37,045 bases of DNA from a virus. The notes beneath the pieces were generated by a model, which was given only the letters and a program-made list of their open reading frames with translations, made no database searches and was not told the DNA's origin. The position numbers were made by a program, and so were the translations under genes. Each line of letters starts with the position of its first letter. Within the stretch, counting starts at the first letter, position 1. The DNA lies in the IMG/VR virus record IMGVR_UViG_3300036768_000881, positions 1 to 37,045 of that record; one strand, 5' to 3'. Below are positions 1 through 6,449 of the stretch, one piece after another.

Positions 1-1652
1 GGCATTTGTTGCGAGTGAGAGGAAAGCGAAAACCCCCCGTTTCGATCTCTCGAAGAGGGGGGTTCGCTGCGCAGAGTGAGATTCTGCGGTCCCGACGGGG
101 ATTGAAATATAGACACATCATCAATCCCCGCGAGACCGTGGACTTTTGGGGGCGGGTAATAATAATAGATCGTTCCGTATAGCATTTTGTCTTCGCGGCG
201 GACTTCTACGCGATCTATAAGGAGGCGCAGGAGCAGGCGCTGTGTGTCCAGGTCTGCGGAGGCAAAGACGCGGGCATAGTTAACGGCGAGGTAGGCAAGT
301 ACGTCTGGGGGTATTTCGGGGATGGGTTCGGTAGCGGAAGCGTCCAGTTCAGCGAGCTGATTTTCGAGTTCGGTTTCATCCATTTCCAATTCTTTGAGAC
401 GTTTTGCAGGAGCCTTAGCGTCTCTGCCGAGGTCTTCGAGTAATGCCATCAGGTTGGATATTTTTTTTCGGACAGTGGCAAGCCGCGTTTTGAGCTCGAG
501 GCGTTTTTCTGTTTGCTCGATAAGCTGCCTGGATGCATCCATTTTGAGTTGCTCATAAACAGCCAGCAAGTTATCAGGTTTCAGGATGATGCTGGTAATC
601 GTTTCTATCACAGCTTTTTCAATTGTTTCACGCGGGATGCGGCTCTTGGTGCAGTCGCGTTTGCGATAAGCGCGGGTGCAGAAGTAGCTGTCGTAGGTCT
701 TGCCGCTTTTCTGCGGGGAGGAGCGACCGAAGAGGGGCGAGCCGCAATGGGCACAGCGACCGATGCCGCTGAGGAGGAAGCGGGATTTAGCGCGGCGGGG
801 ATGATCCATTGAATCGGCGCTGACATGTTTGCGGCGGGCATAGCGATTTTGGACGACCTGCACCTGTTCCCACAGTTCGGCGCTGACCATCGGTTCGCAA
901 TAATTCTCGATGATCAAATCAGCATATTTGAGCGTGCCTTTATAGATAGGATTGGCGAAAAAGGTCGAATAGGAATTGATTCCGCTGTAAAGTTTTGTTT
1001 CTTTGTGAATTGCGCCCAGAGAGATGCGGCGGGCGCGCATCTCAAAAGCCCGCTTCACGCGGGGAATATAGTCAGGGTCTGGCACCCATTTATGGGCGAT
1101 ATGGGGCGTGCCGTCTCGCCGCAGACCGATGGTGACGGGTTCGCGCTTGAATCCGCGCGGGGCACTGCCAGGCACGCAGCCATATCGTTCCACTAAATTT
1201 TGCAGTCCGCGTTTTACATCGAGGGAGAGGTCGATCAGGAATTGCTCGTCTTTGAAATCAATGGCGGCTTCAAAGAGGCGTCCCATTGGGCCTTCGGGGA
1301 CTTCATCATTGAGAGAGTAGAAGATATAGCCCAGCGTGCGGATTTCGGCGCGAAAAAATTGAGCATTATCCACTGAGCGGGCAAAGCGGTTGTATTTCCA
1401 AACGACCACGCCGCGTTCGCTGCACTCATGGCGGAAGGCATACATCATGGCTTGCAGTTCGTCACGTTTGACGACGCTGGAGCCGCGCTTGGCTTCGTCT
1501 TTGTAGATGCGGGTGATGATCAGGTTGTGTTCCGCCGCCCATTTCCGTAGAACGGCTTCCTGTTGCTCAATGGAGAGTTCTTGGTCTTCGTGACCGCTAT
1601 CGCGCAAGTAGCCGAAGATGCGATCGCCAGGCGAGAAGGGGATTCGAGTCAT
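1..1652 (-). CDS. int: Large serine recombinase (phage integrase), 3' end outside window
   Basis: Starts at ATG 1652 and stays open to the window edge (550 codons seen), so the stop is not visible. The N-terminal resolvase domain has the catalytic motif YLRDS (Ser19, Arg17), followed by the RFARS helix region. Residues around 180-290 fit the Recombinase domain (PRGFKRE). A zinc ribbon follows (CAHC, then YFCTR and RDC), then a long coiled coil and the C-terminal block LLIDRVEVR. This is the large serine integrase family, which cuts attP and attB through a Ser-DNA link. It overlaps the upstream gene by ATGA (1649-1652) and faces attL, the normal place for an integrase. Oddity: the frame passes straight through the attL core (86-99) into host DNA, so residues after about 522 are host-encoded in the lysogen. 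Family call is certain; the true C-terminus is not. Confidence 0.95.
   Translation of the reverse strand, partial: MTRIPFSPGDRIFGYLRDSGHEDQELSIEQQEAVLRKWAAEHNLIITRIYKDEAKRGSSVVKRDELQAMMYAFRHECSERGVVVWKYNRFARSVDNAQFFRAEIRTLGYIFYSLNDEVPEGPMGRLFEAAIDFKDEQFLIDLSLDVKRGLQNLVERYGCVPGSAPRGFKREPVTIGLRRDGTPHIAHKWVPDPDYIPRVKRAFEMRARRISLGAIHKETKLYSGINSYSTFFANPIYKGTLKYADLIIENYCEPMVSAELWEQVQVVQNRYARRKHVSADSMDHPRRAKSRFLLSGIGRCAHCGSPLFGRSSPQKSGKTYDSYFCTRAYRKRDCTKSRIPRETIEKAVIETITSIILKPDNLLAVYEQLKMDASRQLIEQTEKRLELKTRLATVRKKISNLMALLEDLGRDAKAPAKRLKELEMDETELENQLAELDASATEPIPEIPPDVLAYLAVNYARVFASADLDTQRLLLRLLIDRVEVRREDKMLYGTIYYYYPPPKVHGLAGIDDVSIFQSPSGPQNLTLRSEPPSSRDRNGGFSLSSHSQQM
31..64 (-). terminator. Rho-independent terminator of the host tRNA-Asp unit, displaced by the prophage
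   Basis: Inverted repeat AACCCCCC (31-38) with GGGGGGTT (57-64), plus an inner stem TTCGA/TCGAA and a 4-nt loop. On the minus strand it is followed by TTTTCGCTTT. It lies just outside attL in host DNA. Before insertion it would have stood about 20 bp downstream of tRNA-Asp. In the lysogen it is downstream of the integrase gene, inside the integrase reading frame. Confidence 0.75.
86..99. other. attL: attL core, left prophage end
   Basis: GCGGTCCCGACGGG is identical to 36812-36825 at the right end, where it forms the acceptor 3' strand and part of the T stem of tRNA-Asp. Similarity stops sharply on both sides: t versus g before it, ggattg versus attcga after it. At the left the tRNA is cut off, so the intact gene is at the right. 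The core is coding sequence for the integrase on the minus strand. Confidence 0.85.
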
Positions 1653-1987
1653 TTATAACAGCCGATTTCCTTCATGCGGTCATTGGATGCTTCCATATAT
1701 CCTAACCCCCATCTGTATTGTGGCGTACCAGGTTCTCGAAGATTTGCTTGCGCCTGGTTGAACTCGTTTTGCAATGTGGCACAATCTGTCATTATAAGAA
1801 TTCTGGCATACACATCAGGATTGCCGCCAAATTCCTGCATATAGTCGGACACCGTTTTTGCTTTTGGCGGTGTTTGTGCCTTTCCGATGGCAAGGGCGAT
1901 AACAAAACAAATGATACAGGCGCTCGAAATAACAGCAAGAACATAGAAAAGGGATTTATTTTTTGGGATTGGGCGTCTTTGTTTCAT
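1649..1987 (-). CDS. Small single-pass membrane protein of the integrase operon
   Basis: About 112 residues from ATG 1987, chosen because AGAGGAGG lies 9 nt upstream; an ATG 21 bases earlier (2008) lacks this. After a basic N-terminus (KQRRPIPKNK) there is one hydrophobic segment (LFYVLAVISSACIICFVIAL), then a soluble domain of about 80 residues with two Cys (DCAT, EIGCYK). It lies between repressor and integrase on the same strand, overlapping the repressor 3' end by 32 bp and the integrase start by ATGA, so the three genes are probably one transcript. I do not recognise the family. Membrane position is predicted only; a superinfection-exclusion or regulatory role would be a guess. Confidence 0.7.
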   Translation of the reverse strand: MKQRRPIPKNKSLFYVLAVISSACIICFVIALAIGKAQTPPKAKTVSDYMQEFGGNPDVYARILIMTDCATLQNEFNQAQANLREPGTPQYRWGLGYMEASNDRMKEIGCYK

Positions 1988-2303
1988 ACTTGGCCGCCTC
2001 CTCTGCAATCATGCGTGAAATTTGTTTCTGTTTCTCTTCAGGCAAATATTCCCATTTTTTTATTGCTATTTGCAGATATGGATTGGGGCGGGGGAGACCA
2101 AGCGCGTCATAGACTTCATCACCGAATATTTCAGCGAGTAATTTTATATTTTCCATGCCAGGTCTCTTTTTTCCGCTCATCCACATCGAAAGAATCGGCT
2201 GGCTTACGCCTATATAAGCGGCAAATTGCACAATAGTTTTCCTCTCTCCCTCTTTCAATTGCCATTCAAGATATTTTTTCTCAAGGAACTCAGGGAAAGT
2301 CAT
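1956..2303 (-). CDS. XRE-family HTH repressor (CI-like)
   Basis: About 115 residues. The helix-turn-helix (TIVQFAAYIGVSQPILSMWMSGKKRP) is typical of Cro/CI proteins: the second helix QPILSMW reads DNA. The rest (LLAEIFGDEVYDALGLP) packs as the usual XRE C-terminal helices; no peptidase domain is present, so a RecA/LexA-type self-cleavage switch is not expected. I prefer ATG 2303 because a perfect TATAAT (2311-2316) sits 7 nt upstream, which would give a leaderless mRNA as for lambda cI; alternative starts are ATG 2330 and GTG 2339. It is divergent from the Cro-like gene at 2413 and next to a 26-bp palindrome. Probable lysogeny repressor controlling both promoters. Confidence 0.85.
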   Translation of the reverse strand: MTFPEFLEKKYLEWQLKEGERKTIVQFAAYIGVSQPILSMWMSGKKRPGMENIKLLAEIFGDEVYDALGLPRPNPYLQIAIKKWEYLPEEKQKQISRMIAEEAAKYETKTPNPKK

Positions 2304-2310
2304 TTTTATT

Positions 2311-2339
2311 ATTATATCATCCTGTTTCATACTTGACAC
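2311..2339 (-). promoter_or_regulatory. Leftward promoter for repressor/integrase genes
   Basis: On the minus strand GTGTCA (2334-2339, 4 of 6 matches to TTGACA), 17 bp, then TATAAT (2311-2316). The predicted start point is at or next to ATG 2303. Its -35 touches the operator palindrome, so autoregulation is likely. Confidence 0.5.
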
Positions 2340-2361
2340 AATTTATAACTTAGGTTATAAA
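2333..2361 (+). promoter_or_regulatory. Rightward early promoter (PR-like)
   Basis: TTGACA (2333-2338), exactly 17 bp, TATAAA (2356-2361): a near-consensus sigma70 promoter. It drives the Cro-like gene at 2413 and probably the early genes to 4845. The spacer and -10 are covered by the palindromic operator, so repressor binding would block polymerase directly. Confidence 0.8.
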
Positions 2362-2364
2362 TTG
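2339..2364. promoter_or_regulatory. Operator palindrome of the lysogeny switch
   Basis: Perfect inverted repeat of 11-bp arms: CAATTTATAAC, ttag, GTTATAAATTG. It overlaps the rightward -10 and abuts the leftward -35. A weaker, related half-site pair (ATAACCaagTTTAT) follows at about 2382-2395. Its position between divergent repressor and Cro-like genes makes it the expected binding site of one or both. Confidence 0.8.
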
Positions 2365-2412
2365 TTGCATATAATAAACAATAACCAAGTTTATAGAACG
2401 GATAAGCGAATT

Positions 2413-2712
2413 ATGGAAGTCAATAATGTCACCAAGAAATATAGAAAGCAACTTGGTTTGTCTGTGAGGGAATTTTCAAATGCCATTAATAAACGATTGA
2501 TTAATACTGGCATGTCTCCAAGCATGGTTTCTCGAATTGAAAATGAGCATAACGAACCTCCACTGAGTTTGCTTTTTGAATGCATTGCGACTTATCCTGG
2601 AACATGGATTGCTTCGTGGGCAGTGGATACTATCTGTGCCATGTATCCTGATTTGGTACAAAGCGGGGTCATCAAATTTAATTTGCCGAGTCAATCCACA
2701 ATCACAGAATAG
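2413..2712 (+). CDS. HTH transcriptional regulator (Cro-like)
   Basis: 99 residues from ATG 2413. Residues 6-45 form an XRE-type helix-turn-helix: KKYRKQLGLSVREFSNAIN, then SPSMVSRIENE, where the MVSRIEN helix is the classic recognition-helix signature. The C-terminal half (LFECIATYPGTWIASWAVDTICAMYP) is unlike standard Cro and is of unknown role. First gene behind the rightward promoter and divergent from the repressor, the place of cro. It could also be an activator of early genes. An earlier in-frame ATG at 2362 lies inside the operator and downstream of the -10, so it is less likely. Confidence 0.8.
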   Translation: MEVNNVTKKYRKQLGLSVREFSNAINKRLINTGMSPSMVSRIENEHNEPPLSLLFECIATYPGTWIASWAVDTICAMYPDLVQSGVIKFNLPSQSTITE

Positions 2713-2728
2713 CATAAGGCGATTGGCA

Positions 2729-3220
2729 ATGGTGAAACTGGGTGATTTTCTCAACGAATTTGCGGCGAATTTGCAGATTTTTCTGCCTTTGATCGTGGCG
2801 GTGTCCATCCTTTTGCCAGTGTTTGGATATTTCTACAATCGTCTTATGGACAAACTCAAAGGCAAAGAGCACACATCCATGTATGTGGCGGGCGGCGTGT
2901 TGGTCACGCTGGCGGCAGGCGCGCTCATTTCGTGGAAGTCCGCCCTGTTGTTTTTGATTTTATTTAGCCTTGATGGGATCTTCATGATTATCGGGGAATA
3001 TCGGCGCACAGAACGTAAAGCCAGGACGCGCGTCAGGCGCTTGCCTTACAAAGCCAATGGATTGCTCGATGAGATAAAAATGGCGGCAACATCCATGCGC
3101 TATCTGATTGGGAAAATGCTCGAAATCCCCGACGATAAATTATTGACCCGTATCCAGCAGGAACTTATGACGATATTGGTCGCTATCGAAGAACTGAAGA
3201 ACATTCAACGTGACCAGTAA
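2729..3220 (+). CDS. Membrane protein of unknown function
   Basis: 163 residues from ATG 2729 (AAGG about 10 nt upstream). Three hydrophobic segments: FLPLIVAVSILLPVFGYF (about 17-34), YVAGGVLVTLAAGALISW (about 52-69) and ALLFLILFSLDGIFMIIGEY (about 72-91). A basic linker (RRTERKARTRVRRLPYK) and an amphipathic helical C-terminus follow, probably cytoplasmic. Next gene starts directly after its stop (TAAATG), implying coupling. No family recognised. Early position behind the Cro-like gene is consistent with an immunity or superinfection-exclusion factor, but nothing in the sequence proves that. Confidence 0.7.
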   Translation: MVKLGDFLNEFAANLQIFLPLIVAVSILLPVFGYFYNRLMDKLKGKEHTSMYVAGGVLVTLAAGALISWKSALLFLILFSLDGIFMIIGEYRRTERKARTRVRRLPYKANGLLDEIKMAATSMRYLIGKMLEIPDDKLLTRIQQELMTILVAIEELKNIQRDQ

Positions 3221-3526
3221 ATGCAAACCAATTTCAAAACGATGTGGGTTCCGCTCCCCGCAGGACGAGAAAGCGAGTGGCGGCATGCCATCGAGCTAAT
3301 TATCGAGACAATGAAAAAATATTTTATGGACATGCAATCTGATGAAGCAAATCAATATCGCCTGGCATGGATTGACCCGAACAAAACTGATATTCAATAT
3401 GGAGCATTCCTTTTTAACAGTCTCGCCGAAGCGAAAGATACTGAATTTGCGATGAAAAAAACATTTGGCGATTTCATTATCTGGCTGGAAGATCGAGAGC
3501 ATAACCGGATGGAAATACCATCATAG
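3221..3526 (+). CDS. Hypothetical protein
   Basis: 101 residues, soluble, mixed alpha/beta, start ATG immediately after the upstream stop. No Cys, no obvious motif. The order (hydrophobic strand TMWVPLP, helix EWRHAIELIIETMKKYF, strands YRLAWIDPN and YGAFLFNSL, helix EAKDTEFAMKKTF, strand FIIWLEDRE) suggests a small alpha/beta fold. Translational coupling to the membrane protein upstream suggests a shared job. Function unknown. Confidence 0.6.
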   Translation: MQTNFKTMWVPLPAGRESEWRHAIELIIETMKKYFMDMQSDEANQYRLAWIDPNKTDIQYGAFLFNSLAEAKDTEFAMKKTFGDFIIWLEDREHNRMEIPS

Positions 3527-3527
3527 C

Positions 3528-3569
3528 GGACTGGCAGGCGCAATGGAAGGTTCGAGTCCTTCCCAGTCT
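3528..3569 (+). ncRNA. tRNA-like acceptor/T-arm minihelix
   Basis: GGACTGG (3528-3534) pairs over 7 bp with CCAGTCT (3563-3569, one G-U). Directly inside on the 3' side is a T arm: stem GAAGG (3546-3550), 7-nt loop TTCGAGT, stem CCTTC (3558-3562), contiguous with the acceptor strand as in a real tRNA. Only 11 nt (3535-3545) stand where D and anticodon arms should be, and no CCA follows. So it has tRNA top-half geometry but cannot be a decoding tRNA. It may be an att remnant derived from a tRNA 3' end, a processing signal, or a structured RNA. Function is unknown. Confidence 0.5.
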
Positions 3570-3573
3570 CATA

Positions 3574-3667
3574 GGCGGCCTGGTGAACCGCCGAAGAGCA
3601 AACGGTCGCTTCGTTTCTCTCCTCCTTTGGCATGGTGTGGCCTTTGTCGAACGGCAGAGGTCACACC
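3574..3667 (+). other. Structured leader with two hairpins
   Basis: Between the gene ending at 3526 and ATG 3698. Hairpin A: GGCGG (3574-3578) with CCGCC (3588-3592). Hairpin B: GGTGTGGCCT (3634-3643) with AGGTCACACC (3658-3667), 10 bp with one G-U and a 14-nt loop. Neither is followed by a T run, so they are not standard terminators. Hairpin B ends 18 bp before the ribosome binding site of the next gene and could be a protein-binding or attenuating leader. Confidence 0.4.
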
Positions 3668-3697
3668 GACCAGAACAAAAATAAGAAAGGATACAGC

Positions 3698-3877
3698 ATG
3701 AAATATACATATCATTTCGATTTACAAAACAACCAATGGAATTGCTTCGAGGTTGTGGATGGGTATGAGATTTACATTTGCTCGAAGCCCACTGCGGAGC
3801 AGGCGCGGCTGTGGTGTGAACAGCAAACATTGGCGGCGATCCTGAATGTTGGGGCTGTGCGAGAGGATGGTGAATGA
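3698..3877 (+). CDS. Small hypothetical protein upstream of the tyrosine recombinase
   Basis: 59 residues from ATG 3698, with AGAAAGG 7 nt upstream. Sequence is acidic, with two Cys (WNCFEV, ICSKP, and LWCEQQ further on). Its stop overlaps the recombinase start as ATGA (3874-3877), so the two are translationally coupled. Small genes in this position are often excisionases or directionality factors, but no HTH or basic DNA-binding stretch is evident, so that role is only a possibility. Function unknown. Confidence 0.65.
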   Translation: MKYTYHFDLQNNQWNCFEVVDGYEIYICSKPTAEQARLWCEQQTLAAILNVGAVREDGE

Positions 3878-4845
3878 TGAAAACTCAAACAATTGCCCAT
3901 TTCCAGATTGCTCAAGATTGGCAAATGCAATTCCGCGCATGGCTGGAGCAGGATTATCGCAAAATCAGCCCTATCCATCGGACGCCGAGCGAGAAATCGG
4001 TCAAGGCGGCTTGCCAGCATGTGCGGGTATTTGCGATGTGGTGGGAAGCCAAATACGGCGACATCTTCGAGCCGCACAAAATTACAAATTTCGATCTACA
4101 CGCCTGGCGTCATCACTCCCTGGAGGAGGCCCGCGTCGCTCCCGACACATGGAATAGCCGCATGTGGGCGCTCGGCATCTTTTGCCAGTGGGTTGAATCC
4201 ATGCTGGGCGCGTCCTATGCCAACCTGATGGATGGGATCGAGCCGAAAAAGGCAGGTGTCCGCCCTGCGCGTTATCGCAGTCTCACCGACCAGGAATTTG
4301 GCTACCTGGTACATCGTCTTGAACGCCGCGTGCGCGAAGCAGTGACAGCGTTTGAGCATTGGACTGCGGTCCGCAACCAGGCAGTTGTGGCGGTGATGTT
4401 GTTGGCTGGCCTGCGCGTCGAAGAGGCGTCCATGCTGGATATAACTGACATCACGATCGGCGAGCGCAGTGGGTCGGTCAGGGTCCGCAACGGAAAGGGA
4501 GCAAAGGAGCGCCGCGTTCCACTCAACCTGACCGTTAGGCGCGCCCTGGATGAATGGGTGAACGTCCGCGGGAATGCTCCTACTAATGGATTATTTGTGG
4601 GCAAATCCAGCGAGCGTTTGACCACGCGCCATATTGAGCGCGTCGTCTCTGACCTGGGAGCGGAGTGTCGTATCCCTGGGTTGAGTCCGCACTGGTTGCG
4701 CTATACATTTGCCAAGCGGCTCGAACAGCGCGGGACGCCCATCGAGCAAATCCGCGACCTGCTCGGCCATGAGTCGGTCGAGACTACGCGCCGCTATCTC
4801 CGCGCAGGTTGGGCAGAACTGGAAGCGGCCATCGAAGGAATTTAA
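3874..4845 (+). CDS. Tyrosine recombinase (XerC/D-like phage integrase family)
   Basis: 323 residues. N-terminal core-binding domain about 15-115; catalytic domain about 135-315 with the full set of active-site residues: Arg181 (LAGLRVEEA), Lys208 (GKGAKERR), His273 and Arg276 (HWLRYTF), His299 (LLGHES) and nucleophile Tyr308 (TRRYLRA). All are intact, so it should be active. It is not next to either prophage end, and a serine integrase already occupies attL. A Xer-like role resolving genome dimers, alone or with the FtsK-like translocase at 10276, fits better than integration. Alternatively it is the integrase of an older element, in line with the tRNA-like sequence at 3528-3569. Start could be the next Met (3877). 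Confidence 0.93.
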   Translation: MMKTQTIAHFQIAQDWQMQFRAWLEQDYRKISPIHRTPSEKSVKAACQHVRVFAMWWEAKYGDIFEPHKITNFDLHAWRHHSLEEARVAPDTWNSRMWALGIFCQWVESMLGASYANLMDGIEPKKAGVRPARYRSLTDQEFGYLVHRLERRVREAVTAFEHWTAVRNQAVVAVMLLAGLRVEEASMLDITDITIGERSGSVRVRNGKGAKERRVPLNLTVRRALDEWVNVRGNAPTNGLFVGKSSERLTTRHIERVVSDLGAECRIPGLSPHWLRYTFAKRLEQRGTPIEQIRDLLGHESVETTRRYLRAGWAELEAAIEGI

Positions 4846-5004
4846 CTATCCCAGCCCACGCCAGCGGATGAGTGGTCAAGACAGTGGCGGCATATTGTTT
4901 TGAAGTCAGTAGAAGGAAGAATCGCAATGTTCACTTTATTCATGCGTTATGGGGCGTGGGCTGGGAAGCCGTCAAAAAAGTTTTTGTGTGTCGGAGAATG
5001 CGGA

Positions 5005-5084
5005 TTATGCGACACAAAGGGCATGGTTGGCGGGATTATTGGCGGTCAGAATGGGGTGTAATGGCAAATTTTTGTGTCGCATAA
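5005..5084. repeat. Inverted repeat pair (14-bp arms)
   Basis: Arms TTATGCGACACAAA (5005-5018) and TTTGTGTCGCATAA (5071-5084) are exact reverse complements. The spacer of 52 bp favours a protein-bridged pair of sites over a simple hairpin. Confidence 0.7.
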
Positions 5085-5123
5085 GAGGGGGGGAGGGTGG
5101 TCGGCGATTTGTTTTGGAATTGT

Positions 5124-5142
5124 GGGCGGGTCGTGGGGCGGG
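5124..5142 (+). other. G-quadruplex-forming motif
   Basis: GGGCGGGTCGTGGGGCGGG has four G-runs of at least three with loops of 1, 4 and 1 nt, the strict G4 pattern. A further G7 AGGG run lies at about 5087-5098. It is on the coding strand 69 bp before the primase start. Confidence 0.6.
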
Positions 5143-5210
5143 ACGGCTCGGATAGCGAGAGAAATTCCTGAAAAAGGCCTGGCTTTTGAACAGGCAAATG
5201 GAGTAACGGC

Positions 5211-6449
5211 ATGGCAATCAATTTTGACGATTTTGTAGAGCAAGTGCGTGATGCAAACCCCATCGAGGATGTGATCGAGGAGAGCGGGATGAGGTTACGC
5301 GGGCATGGCCGTCTGCGGACGGGGATGAATCATGACAGCCTAAAAGTCCGAACGGACATGGGGCGCGCCTGGTGGTACTCGCAGAATTGGAATGGGGATG
5401 TGTTTGGGTGGGTGATGCGAGAGAAGGGGGTGGAATTCATCGAGGCACTGGAAATTTTGGCGAAGCGGGCGCATATCGAGATGCCGAAATTCCAAAATGT
5501 GAACGAGAGTGAGGTTCAGCGGAGGCGCGCTACTGCTGATGCTTTTTCGGTGGCGGCGAATGTGTTCCACCGCTGGCTGGTGGGGGACGTGGAGCGAGGC
5601 ATCAAGGCGGACCATGATGCGCTGGCGTATGTGCGCGGGCGAGGATGGACGGATGAGACCATCCAGGCGGAATTGGTTGGGTTTTCGGGGCGAAGGCAGG
5701 ACTGGCAGGTGAAGGATATGCTGGGGGAGTTCCAGTTGTATGGGATTAATCCGCAATCATTGGCGGGGGTGGCCGTGTTGGGGTTCGAGGGGGATGTGGA
5801 CGCCTGGGCAAGGACACAGGGTGTGCGTGAGCATGAGGATTTTGATGAGGCATGGATCGAATGGGGGCGGATCTTCGGCTTGATGGATAAGCCTGGCGTG
5901 ATTTATGCCCATCAGTTTCGGGGAGGGGTGCGGTATTTGTCGCGCAGGAATCTGCCAGGGTTCGATAAGCGTAAGGACGCCCAAACAGGGAAGGAACGGG
6001 AGGATAAATCGTTCAATCCATTCAAACTGATGGCGGGCCCGAAACAGCCGTATTTCAATCATGTGCACCGCGTGGACAGGCCGATTGTAGGGGTGGAGGG
6101 GCAGGGGGATGCGATTACGTGGGGGCAATGGGGACAGGGCGCGGTGGCATTTTGCGGGCTATTGGGAAACCTGGATTCGATGGGCGATGAAAATCTGGCG
6201 CAGGTACGACAGTTGGTGGCGTATTTGAAGAAACATCCTGCGGTGTATTTGAACCTGGATGAGGATGAGGCTGGCCAGAAGGCTCTCAAAACAGCGGTCA
6301 GGCTTTTAGGGCCGAAGACGCAAATTGTACGAATTCCACGCCTGGTATCCAGAAATGAGGCGAATGAGATTGATGGAATTATTCCGTCTGAGGATGACGA
6401 TCTTGCGATGAATGAGATAAATAATGAGGATAGCAATGTCAAAAAATAA
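5211..6449 (+). CDS. DnaG-like primase with TOPRIM domain
   Basis: 412 residues. The first 95 residues line up with the DnaG zinc-binding domain (NGDVFGWVMREKGVEFIEALEILAKRAHI, compare GDVFGFVM...ALRLLAERAGI) but contain no cysteine, so the CHC2 zinc site is lost. The middle (AYVRGRGWTDETIQAELVGFS) matches the primase N-terminal catalytic subdomain. A TOPRIM fold follows: VEGQGDAI (Glu near 295) and LNLDEDEAG (Asp near 348 and 350), the metal-binding residues. It makes RNA primers for phage DNA synthesis and probably works with the helicase downstream, whose start overlaps its end by 14 bp. The missing zinc site implies a different way of template recognition. Confidence 0.85.
   Translation: MAINFDDFVEQVRDANPIEDVIEESGMRLRGHGRLRTGMNHDSLKVRTDMGRAWWYSQNWNGDVFGWVMREKGVEFIEALEILAKRAHIEMPKFQNVNESEVQRRRATADAFSVAANVFHRWLVGDVERGIKADHDALAYVRGRGWTDETIQAELVGFSGRRQDWQVKDMLGEFQLYGINPQSLAGVAVLGFEGDVDAWARTQGVREHEDFDEAWIEWGRIFGLMDKPGVIYAHQFRGGVRYLSRRNLPGFDKRKDAQTGKEREDKSFNPFKLMAGPKQPYFNHVHRVDRPIVGVEGQGDAITWGQWGQGAVAFCGLLGNLDSMGDENLAQVRQLVAYLKKHPAVYLNLDEDEAGQKALKTAVRLLGPKTQIVRIPRLVSRNEANEIDGIIPSEDDDLAMNEINNEDSNVKK

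Larger units (their letters stand above)
4846..5210. other. Noncoding segment before the primase gene; origin or control region candidate
   Basis: No convincing gene in 365 bp. It holds a perfect 14-bp inverted repeat, TTATGCGACACAAA (5005-5018) and TTTGTGTCGCATAA (5071-5084), separated by 52 bp, a degenerate third copy near 4980-4996, and a very G-rich plus strand from 5084. A short ribosome binding site GGAG precedes ATG 5211. Possible replication origin or operator set. Confidence 0.45.

Noticed and set aside
86-140. tRNA pseudogene or CRISPR-type repeat at the left end
   Set aside because: Only 14 bp match tRNA-Asp and the match is identical to the right-end core, so an attachment site explains it.
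1718-2236. Plus-strand open frame opposite repressor and small membrane protein
   Set aside because: Antisense to two well-supported genes; no ribosome binding site or motif.
3528-3569. Complete decoding tRNA
   Set aside because: D and anticodon arms are missing; only 11 nt between acceptor strand and T arm.
4872-5155. Overlapping short open frames before the primase gene
   Set aside because: Gly/Arg-rich translations of G-rich repeats, no ribosome binding site; the region is better read as noncoding.
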